From Actinomycetes bacterium (GTDB lineage Bacteria; Actinomycetota; Actinomycetes; Actinomycetales; Cellulomonadaceae), in NCBI GenBank assembly GCA_023460255.1, contig JAEWQZ010000217.1, positions 1-10,533 on the forward strand: 10,533 bases of DNA, read 5' to 3'. Under the pieces are notes generated by a model that had not been told where the DNA came from, did not search any database, and saw nothing but the letters and a program-made list of their open reading frames with translations. A program made the position numbers and the translations under genes. Positions 1-4,171 of this stretch are shown here, one piece after another (position 1 is the first letter of the stretch; each line of letters begins with the position of its first letter).

Positions 1-215
1 GGACGATCAAGCAGGGCTGGACGGCCCCGCAGGCCGCGGGCGTCATCCACACCGACTTCGAGCGCGGCTTCATCAAGGCCGAGGTCATCAGCTTCGACGA
101 CCTCGTCGAGGCCGGCTCCGTCGCCGCGGCCCGCGCCGTCGGCAAGGCCCGCATCGAGGGCAAGGACTACGTGATGGCGGACGGCGACGTGGTGGAGTTC
201 CGCTTCAACGTCTAG
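1..215 (+). CDS. ychF: Redox-regulated ATPase YchF, C-terminal part
   Basis: This is the last 70 codons of a gene that begins before the window; the frame opens at base 3 and ends with TAG at 213-215. The peptide carries the very conserved YchF tail: TIKQGWTAPQAAGVIHTDF, then GFIKAEV, then KDYVMADGDVVEFRFNV at the end. This tail is the TGS domain and the C-terminal signature of the YchF/OLA1 group. These are cytoplasmic Obg-type P-loop proteins that bind the ribosome and hydrolyse ATP rather than GTP; they are linked to stress and translation. The G domain itself lies outside the window, so its motifs cannot be checked. The next gene starts 47 bases downstream on the same strand with no clear terminator between, so some co-transcription is possible. 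The family assignment is firm because of the near-invariant tail. Confidence 0.95.
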   Translation, partial: TIKQGWTAPQAAGVIHTDFERGFIKAEVISFDDLVEAGSVAAARAVGKARIEGKDYVMADGDVVEFRFNV

Positions 216-262
216 GCCGGTCGGTTGCACGCCGTCCGGGCGCGCTGGAAGCATCACCGCGG

Positions 263-672
263 ATGATCGAGGACGTGGTGGCCGAGGAGTGCGTCTTCTG
301 CGCCGTCATCGCGGGCCGGGTCGAGGCCAGCGTGGTGGTCGAGGACGAGACAGTCGTCGTCTGGATGGACCTCAACCCCGTCACGCACGGGCACCTCGGC
401 GTGGTGCCGCGCACGCACGCCGAGGGGCTCGAGGACCTCGACCGGGCCACGAGCGCTCACGTGTGGTCGGTCGGGCAGGACCTGGCACGGGCCATGCGGC
501 GTTCGGACCTGGGCTGCCGCGGCATCAACCTCGTCGTCTGCGACGGCGTGGCCGCCTTCCAGACCGTCTTCCACTTCCATCTGCACGTCATTCCTCGTTA
601 CCCGGGCGACGGCGTGGGGAACCCTTCACGGTCGAGACCCGTGAACGCGGGAAGTCAGCCGCTCCGTCCTGA
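263..672 (+). CDS. HIT family nucleotide hydrolase/transferase, C-terminus apparently frame-shifted
   Basis: HIT-family proteins are cytoplasmic enzymes that act on nucleotide phosphoanhydrides or phosphoramidates. The diagnostic His-x-His-x-His motif is present as HFHLHVIP (H104, H106, H108), preceded by N89 and Q100, where the family pattern expects polar residues. C10-V-F-C13 near the N-terminus resembles the zinc-binding pair of HINT/GalT-like members. The ATG at 263 is the best start because it places CVFC in the usual position; a weak GGAAG lies 12 bases upstream. After residue 119 (GDGVG) HIT similarity stops, and the frame runs without a stop into the lipoprotein gene that follows, giving a 372-residue open frame (263-1381). 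Adding one G to the GGGG run at 616-619 gives the ending EPFTVETRERGKSAAPS and a TGA at 670-672. That yields 136 residues, a normal HIT length. I therefore end the gene at 672. The family call is firm; the end is uncertain. Confidence 0.75.
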
Positions 673-702
673 GCCGTCCCGTGGGACGCCTCCCCGTCGT
701 GG

Positions 703-708
703 TGTAAT
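703..708 (+). promoter_or_regulatory. Candidate -10 element for a leaderless lipoprotein transcript
   Basis: TGTAAT matches the sigma-70 -10 consensus TATAAT at five of six positions. The ATG at 716 lies seven bases past it, which is where transcription would begin, so the mRNA could start at the start codon. This would explain why no ribosome binding site is visible before the lipoprotein gene. I see no convincing -35 hexamer, so the call rests on position and the -10 match. Confidence 0.35.
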
Positions 709-715
709 GCGGGCC

Positions 716-1381
716 ATGGCCCGCATCGTCCGTACTGTCGTAGCCGTGCCGCTCCTGGGTGCCCTCGCGCTGGTCTCCCTCGCTGCCTGCGGGCCCGCGG
801 GCGAGGAGGAGGCCGCGCCCCGGGCTGAGCAGTCGGCCACGGCGTCCGCTCCGTCGCCGCCCGAGGCCGAGGGCGACGACCCGTGCGAGCTGCTCACCGC
901 CGAGGCGGCCGAGGAGCTCGCCGGTGAGCCGATGGCCGAGGTCGACCGCACCGACGTCGGGGGGATGCCGGCGTGCCGGATGAGCGGCGCGACGCGGTGG
1001 ATCCAGGTGGCACAGGTCCCGGCCACTGACTGGGCGGCCACAGTTCCGGGACTGATCGATCAGGTCCGGGCGGCAGGCGGTCTGGGGGAGGAGAACCTGG
1101 CCCGGCTCGACGACGTGGCCGCGCGGCTCGCCGCCGGCGAGTACGACGGTATGGCCGCGTGCGATCTCTTCTCGACGATGGCCGAGTTCAACGGGACACC
1201 CCCGGGATCGTCGCGGACGGTGGCCTACGTGCCTGATGCGCTGGAGCCGCAGGCCATCTCCGCGCAGGCGTGCGCGGACGGCACCTACACGTCCCTGCTC
1301 CTGGCCGGGACGGGCATCGCCGTGAGCGCCGAGCTCGAGGCCGCAGTGGTGGCGACCCTCGACCTCCTGGGTGCGGGCTGA
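716..1381 (+). CDS. Secreted lipoprotein, DUF3558-like
   Basis: This is a predicted membrane-anchored lipoprotein of 221 residues. It starts with a signal peptide: basic residues R3 and R6, a hydrophobic core at 8-22, and the lipobox LAAC with the lipidated cysteine at C25. A charged and Ser/Pro-rich linker (about 27-54) follows, then a domain that opens with CELLTAEAAEELAG (from about residue 57). That opening and a second cysteine in a PACRMSG segment resemble the DUF3558 group of actinobacterial lipoproteins, whose function is unknown. Further cysteines occur in AACDLF and AQACADG, so two disulfides outside the cell are plausible. ATG at 707 is an alternative start giving three more residues (MRA). 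The upstream frame is continuous with the HIT gene, but a signal peptide in the middle of a cytoplasmic enzyme makes no sense, so I treat this as a separate gene. It converges with the minus-strand gene ending at 1395, with only 13 bases between. Confidence 0.75.
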   Translation: MARIVRTVVAVPLLGALALVSLAACGPAGEEEAAPRAEQSATASAPSPPEAEGDDPCELLTAEAAEELAGEPMAEVDRTDVGGMPACRMSGATRWIQVAQVPATDWAATVPGLIDQVRAAGGLGEENLARLDDVAARLAAGEYDGMAACDLFSTMAEFNGTPPGSSRTVAYVPDALEPQAISAQACADGTYTSLLLAGTGIAVSAELEAAVVATLDLLGAG

Positions 1382-1394
1382 CCGGGTCCCGACC

Positions 1395-1805
1395 TCAGCG
1401 CGCCCGCGCCACCTGTCGCACGTACTGCTCGCCGACGTTCGTGCCCAGCACCGTGCCCACCGGGTACCTGTCGGCGACGAGCAGCGCCTCCATGACGGAC
1501 AGCCGCACCGTCTCCTCGGCGTCCTCCGCCGTGCCGTGGTCGAGCCACCCGCCCCGGGCGAGGCTGTCCCGGAAGGCGAGCACGAGGTCGTCCAAGCCGG
1601 CCTCCCACTCGGCGACCCGCGCGGTCGTCGTCGCGCGCTGCGAGTGCAGCCCCGCGAACGCCCGGCCGCAGCCGCAGCTGCGGCCCGTCCCCCGCAGGTC
1701 GCTCGCGCAGATCACCCCGAACATCACGAGCTCCCCGGGCGTCGCCCAGGCGTAGTCGTCGCCCCTGTCGCCCTGCGTCTCCTCGGTCGCCACCAGCACC
1801 CGCAC
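1395..1805 (-). CDS. Uncharacterised small protein with a predicted SOS (LexA) box
   Basis: This gene encodes 136 residues starting VRVLVATEETQG. The GTG at 1803-1805 is chosen because a GGAGG (complement of 1815-1819) lies nine bases upstream and because the protein's ordered sequence begins there; the frame continues upstream only into low-complexity repeat. I recall similar short actinobacterial proteins of unknown function that open with VLVATxxTQG and contain a CGCxR segment, possibly filed as DUF7715, but I am not certain of the name. Visible features are TPGELVMFGVIC (C33), a cysteine pair in SCGCGRAFAG (C44, C46), an ATTTARVAEW segment, and a C-terminal PVGTVL. Three cysteines could hold a metal, but this is speculative. 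There is no signal peptide or membrane segment. A perfect LexA-type dyad at 1840-1855 lies 34 bases before the start, so DNA-damage induction is a direct prediction. Confidence 0.75.
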   Translation of the reverse strand: MRVLVATEETQGDRGDDYAWATPGELVMFGVICASDLRGTGRSCGCGRAFAGLHSQRATTTARVAEWEAGLDDLVLAFRDSLARGGWLDHGTAEDAEETVRLSVMEALLVADRYPVGTVLGTNVGEQYVRQVARAR

Positions 1806-1839
1806 CGCCCCGCTCCTCCCCGTCGCCGAACCCAGCGGA

Positions 1840-1855
1840 TCGAACGCTAGTTCGA
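1840..1855 (-). promoter_or_regulatory. LexA (SOS) box
   Basis: The sequence TCGAACGCTAGTTCGA has two perfect 6-bp arms, TCGAAC and GTTCGA, around a 4-base spacer. This matches all 12 defined positions of the mycobacterial/actinobacterial LexA operator, TCGAAC-N4-GTTCGA. It lies 34 bases upstream of the GTG of the minus-strand gene at 1395-1805. Read on that strand, TAGCGT within the box (1849-1844) fits a TANNNT -10, so bound LexA would cover the promoter. There is no other gene start nearby, so the target is unambiguous. Function is inferred from the match and position. Confidence 0.75.
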
Positions 1856-1890
1856 CGGTCCGACACGGTTCGCCGGCGGGCCTCCGGCCT

Positions 1891-2097
1891 GTGGACCGCG
1901 CGGACCGCATGGACCGCGTGGACCGCGTGGACCGCGTGGATCGCGCGGACCGCATGGACCGCGTGGACCGCGCGGACCGCGTGGACCGCGTGGACCGCGT
2001 GGATCGCGTGGACCGCGTGGATCGCGTGGATCGCGTGGACGGCGTGGATCGCGTGGACCGCGTGGATCGCGTGGACGGCGTGGACGGCGTAGAGGCG
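1891..2097. repeat. Tandem array of 22 nine-bp units
   Basis: Twenty-two uninterrupted 9-bp units run from 1891 to 2088, followed by a decayed 23rd unit (GTAGAGGCG, 2089-2097). The consensus is GTGGAYCGC. Variation is confined to a few positions: the first two bases (GTG, with GCG at units 2, 7 and 10 and ATG at units 3 and 8), base 6 (C or T) and base 8 (C, or G at units 17, 21 and 22). A higher-order pattern is visible: the order GCG-ATG-GTG occurs twice, and the triplet GTG-GTG-GTG(with GGATC) recurs at units 4-6 and 11-13. This suggests growth by block duplication. The array fills most of the 297-bp gap between two minus-strand genes, ending 36 bp upstream of the LexA box. In the plus strand it reads as (V-D-R)n, but I do not think it is translated. 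Confidence 0.95.
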
Positions 2098-2102
2098 CGC
2101 GG

Positions 2103-2582
2103 TCAGCCCTCGGCCGGCCCGACCGCCCGCTCGACCAACGACCGGACCCGGGCCACCACGTCGTCGGTCATCTCGGCGAGCGCGAAGGCCGTCGGCCACA
2201 TCGCGCCGTCGTCGAGCCGGGCGCCGTCGTTGAAGCCGAGGGTCGCGTAGCGGGTGCCGAACTTCGCGCCGGGCTGGACGAAGCAGATGATCGGCCCGGG
2301 CTTGGACTTCGTCCCCGGGCGGGCGTACGCCGGCATGCCGTACCAGGTCCGCGGGACGAGGTTCGGCGCGACCTCACGGACGATCGCGTGCACCCGCCCG
2401 GCGATCGTGCGGTCCGGCTCGGGGAGCTCCGCGATCGCCGCGAGCACGGCGGCCTCAGCGTCGTCGGCGCCGCGTCCGCGCTGGGCTTTGACCTCCGCCG
2501 CACGGGCCTTCATCGCCGCGCGCTCCTCCGCGCTGAACGCCCCCGTGTCGTCGGTCGTCCCGCCCTCGGTCTTCCGGGTCAT
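2103..2582 (-). CDS. DUF1801-like protein
   Basis: This gene encodes 159 residues with no signal peptide or membrane span. The central part fits the DUF1801 (YdhG/YjhG-like) family of small cytoplasmic proteins of unknown biochemical role: a helical lead (AAIAELPEPDRTIAGRVHAIV, about 49-68), then TWYGMPAYAR (79-88), the strand-rich PIICFVQPGAKFGTRYATLGF (97-117), and a lysine/tryptophan-type ending DDGAMWPTAFALAEM (124-138). An N-terminal charged extension of about 40 residues, rich in Glu, Ala and Arg, precedes the domain. The ATG at 2580-2582 is supported by a GGGAGG four bases upstream. The region before it contains a 10-bp tandem repeat and a 12-bp palindrome that could be control sites. 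It follows the DinB-like gene by 122 bp on the same strand. The family call is good; the function is unknown. Confidence 0.8.
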   Translation of the reverse strand: MTRKTEGGTTDDTGAFSAEERAAMKARAAEVKAQRGRGADDAEAAVLAAIAELPEPDRTIAGRVHAIVREVAPNLVPRTWYGMPAYARPGTKSKPGPIICFVQPGAKFGTRYATLGFNDGARLDDGAMWPTAFALAEMTDDVVARVRSLVERAVGPAEG

Positions 2583-2640
2583 CGATCCTCCCAGGTCTCG
2601 TCGTCGCAGCCACCGTAGGCAGGAGCCCGACGTGCGTGCT

Positions 2641-2690
2641 TCTCGGATCCTGACCGATCCTGACCGGTCCTGACCGGTCCGCGCGGACGG
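2641..2690. repeat. Three 10-bp direct repeats and a 12-bp palindrome
   Basis: Three adjacent 10-mers, TGACCGATCC, TGACCGGTCC and TGACCGGTCC, occupy 2651-2680, with a partial copy (CGGATCC) just before. They run into the perfect palindrome GTCCGCGCGGAC at 2677-2688. The block lies 60-100 bp upstream of the DUF1801-like start and just past the end of the DinB-like gene. A 10-bp period puts each copy on the same face of the helix, as in some cooperative operators, but no regulator is known for this motif. Confidence 0.6.
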
Positions 2691-2704
2691 CGCCCGGGCT
2701 CCCC

Positions 2705-3298
2705 TCAGTCGCGGGCGTCCTGCGCGGCCTGCTCCACGCGGGCGAGGTACTCCGCCCACCACTCGGGCGAGACGTCGGGCAGGTTGGGCGCCTCGGGTCG
2801 GAGCCCGGCCTCACCGTCCACCATCTCGCGCAGGACGTCCGCGTGGCCCGCGTGCCGGTGCGTCTCCGTCGCCACGTGCACGAGCAGCCGGTGCAGCGTC
2901 ACGTCCATCCCGCCGTCGCCCCACCACGGCACGTGCCCGACGGCGTCCAGGGGCAGGTCGGCGATCGTCTCGTCCGAGTGCGCCCAGGCCCGCGCCGCCA
3001 GTGCGAGGAGGTCGGCGCGGGTGACCTCCGCCGGCACCCAGAAGTCCGCGTTCGGCTCGGCGTCGTCGTCGAACCAGGGGAGCGGCTCGGGGAACGGGCG
3101 CCCGAAGCACTCGCCGAAGTAGCCGACGTCGACGCTCGCCACGTGCTTGACCAGCCCCAGGAGGTTCAGCCCCGTCGGGGTCAGGGGCCGACGCGCGTCG
3201 TACTCCGTGAGACCGTCGAGCTTCCAGACCAGGGCCTTCCGGCCGAGGGCCAGGTACCGGTGGAGGTCGTCCTTGGCCGTGCCTGCGAGGTCGGTCAT
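2705..3298 (-). CDS. DinB-like (DUF664) metal-binding protein
   Basis: This gene encodes 197 residues with the layout of the DinB/DUF664 four-helix-bundle superfamily. An N-terminal helix (about 8-30) is followed by LLGLVKHVASVDVGYF, which carries H52, and a late helix reads LVHVATETHRHAGHADVLRE with H141, H147, H149 and H152. A His from the early helix plus two from the ETHRHAGHAD helix form the usual metal site in this family. Relatives include thiol-dependent transferases and, in actinobacteria, mycothiol-using enzymes; the substrate here cannot be told from sequence. Trp-rich segments (WFDDD, DFWVPAE, VPWWGDGG) line the likely pocket. The ATG at 3296-3298 is the natural start, although only a weak G-rich ribosome site (TGGGGCG) precedes it. 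It lies 33 bp behind the DUF952-like gene, so the two may be one transcript. The protein is cytoplasmic, with no secretion signal. Confidence 0.85.
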   Translation of the reverse strand: MTDLAGTAKDDLHRYLALGRKALVWKLDGLTEYDARRPLTPTGLNLLGLVKHVASVDVGYFGECFGRPFPEPLPWFDDDAEPNADFWVPAEVTRADLLALAARAWAHSDETIADLPLDAVGHVPWWGDGGMDVTLHRLLVHVATETHRHAGHADVLREMVDGEAGLRPEAPNLPDVSPEWWAEYLARVEQAAQDARD

Positions 3299-3331
3299 CG
3301 CCCCAGCCTGCCCGAGCCGCCCGACGCCGGC

Positions 3332-3679
3332 CTAGTAGCGGAAGCGCCCCGCCTGGTCGAAGGCCGCCGGGCGGACGTCGACCACCCACGACCTGTCGAT
3401 CGCACCGTAGATGTGCGGGTAGAGCTCGCCGTCGCCGCCGTCCTCGTGCTCGACGCGGACCCCGGCGTCGCCGATCAGCGCCTCGTCCAGCACCAGGACG
3501 CACAGGGGCTCCGGGTCGTCGCGGTAGACGTACCGCGCGACGTCCTGGACCTGGTCGGGGTAGGACGCGTGGACGAACCCGACGTCGGCGAGATCCCGGT
3601 CGCGGGTCGAGACGGCGTACCGGCCGTCGCGCAGCGCCTCGTGCCAGTCCGCCTGGTGCGCGATGTGGAGCAGGTGCAC
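3332..3679 (-). CDS. DUF952 family protein
   Basis: This gene encodes 115 residues that match the DUF952 family over their whole length, a group of small cytoplasmic proteins of unknown function. The signature parts are the opening HLLHIAHQADW (2-12), the FVHAS segment (35-39), DQVQDVARYVYRD (42-54), LCVLVLDEAL (59-68), RVEHEDGGDGELYPHIYG (75-92) and a C-terminal AGRFRY. The GTG at 3677-3679 is chosen because the family begins at this point. The frame remains open upstream to an ATG at 3880, but that 67-residue stretch is Arg/Pro-rich noise. No ribosome binding site is visible; instead a TACTGT -10 lies six bases before the GTG, which suggests a leaderless mRNA. A 6-bp dyad overlaps that -10. 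It is the first gene of the minus-strand run. Confidence 0.85.
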   Translation of the reverse strand: MHLLHIAHQADWHEALRDGRYAVSTRDRDLADVGFVHASYPDQVQDVARYVYRDDPEPLCVLVLDEALIGDAGVRVEHEDGGDGELYPHIYGAIDRSWVVDVRPAAFDQAGRFRY

Positions 3680-3681
3680 GC

Positions 3682-3714
3682 GGCCACAGTAGGACTGTGC
3701 CCCGCCGTTCGGAA
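3682..3714 (-). promoter_or_regulatory. Leaderless promoter with overlapping dyad for the DUF952 gene
   Basis: On the minus strand TACTGT (3691-3686) fits TANNNT, and the GTG start follows after six bases. Seventeen bases upstream is TTCCGA (3714-3709), a weak -35. The sequence CACAGT-AGG-ACTGTG (3685-3699) is a perfect 6-bp inverted repeat lying over the -10, flanked by two more pairing bases on each side after one mismatch. A repressor bound there would block initiation. The regulator is unknown. Confidence 0.45.
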
Positions 3715-3988
3715 GCGGGGGACGGGTGCCGGATCCGCACCGTCGGACCGCTCCCGTCCGGTCGCCCGAGGGTCGCGGCGCCCGGCGCGGCGACCCTCCA
3801 CCGGTCCGTTTCGTCCGGTTCGGCACGGGCGTGACGGGGTCGGTCGTCGACGCGGCCCGGCCGGAGCCGTGCGCCGTCATGACCGGGGAAATCGGCGGTT
3901 ACCTTCGCCACATGCCCGCTCGTCAACGGTTTTCTGCGCTGATGACCAGCCACAGCGCGCTGACCTGCGCCAACGCTGAGACAGACCG

Positions 3989-4018
3989 TTCCGGATGGTG
4001 AGATGTACCGGGTAGTAT
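3989..4018 (+). promoter_or_regulatory. Candidate promoter for the peptide importer
   Basis: TAGTAT at 4013-4018 is a plausible sigma-70 -10. TTCCGG at 3989-3994 is a weak -35 at an 18-base spacing. Transcription would begin near 4025 and give a leader of about 147 bases before the GTG at 4172. The element AAGGTAAC covers the predicted start site, so it could be an operator. This is a weak call based on position and hexamer shape. Confidence 0.35.
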
Positions 4019-4171
4019 CGAAAAGGTAACGATCACCACAGGCCCCGACCAGTGTCCCGATTGCCCTTATCACCGGCTGTACGCTCAACCGATCCAAGGG
4101 TGGATGTCCCCACACCCTCGCGTCCTCGTGCGCGGGAACGGGCCCTCACCTTCATCCGTCAGGAGGAACTT

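Larger units (their letters stand above)
3680..4171. other. Divergent intergenic control region, no gene supported
   Basis: These 492 bases separate the minus-strand DUF952 gene from the plus-strand binding-protein gene. The left half (about 3700-3870) is very G+C-rich and holds only Arg/Pro-rich shadow frames. The right half has lower G+C and looks regulatory: the 8-mer GTTACCTT (3898-3905) and its complement AAGGTAAC (4023-4030), the palindrome CAGCGCGCTG (3953-3962), a possible -10 TAGTAT (4013-4018), and a leader of about 147 bases with a small hairpin (GGGTG 4098-4102 with CACCC 4113-4117). I saw no tRNA, riboswitch or small protein that I could defend. Confidence 0.6.

Noticed and set aside
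675..688. CGTCCC-GT-GGGACG inverted repeat as a terminator
   Set aside because: The loop of two bases is too short and no T-run follows.
1806..1955. Longer N-terminus for the SOS-linked gene, including R-S-T repeats
   Set aside because: The extra residues come from the array and from the LexA box region. The GTG at 1805 has a GGAGG at a good distance.
1891..2097. CRISPR array
   Set aside because: Units are 9 bp and directly adjacent, with no spacers and no cas genes.
1285..2199. Minus-strand frame of 304 residues with His-Ala-Val/Ile repeats
   Set aside because: It overlaps two better-supported minus-strand genes in another frame and the end of the lipoprotein gene. The repeats are the 9-bp array read in a different frame.
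1891..2250. Plus-strand frame encoding a (V-D-R)n repeat protein of 119 residues
   Set aside because: It consists almost only of the 9-bp array and then runs antisense through the end of the DUF1801-like gene. It has no ribosome binding site and no ordered domain.
3726..4001. Plus-strand frame of 91 residues in the intergenic region
   Set aside because: There is no ribosome site and no recognisable domain, the first half is Arg/Pro-rich, and it overlaps the probable control region.
2811..4115. Minus-strand frame of 434 residues and plus-strand frame of 378 residues over the same stretch
   Set aside because: Both are Arg/Pro/Gly-rich shadows of the DinB and DUF952 genes, typical of high-G+C DNA.
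4052..4171. Upstream extension of the binding-protein gene to an ATG at 4052
   Set aside because: It would put 40 residues before the lipoprotein signal peptide, and the strong AGGAGGA lies directly before the GTG at 4172.
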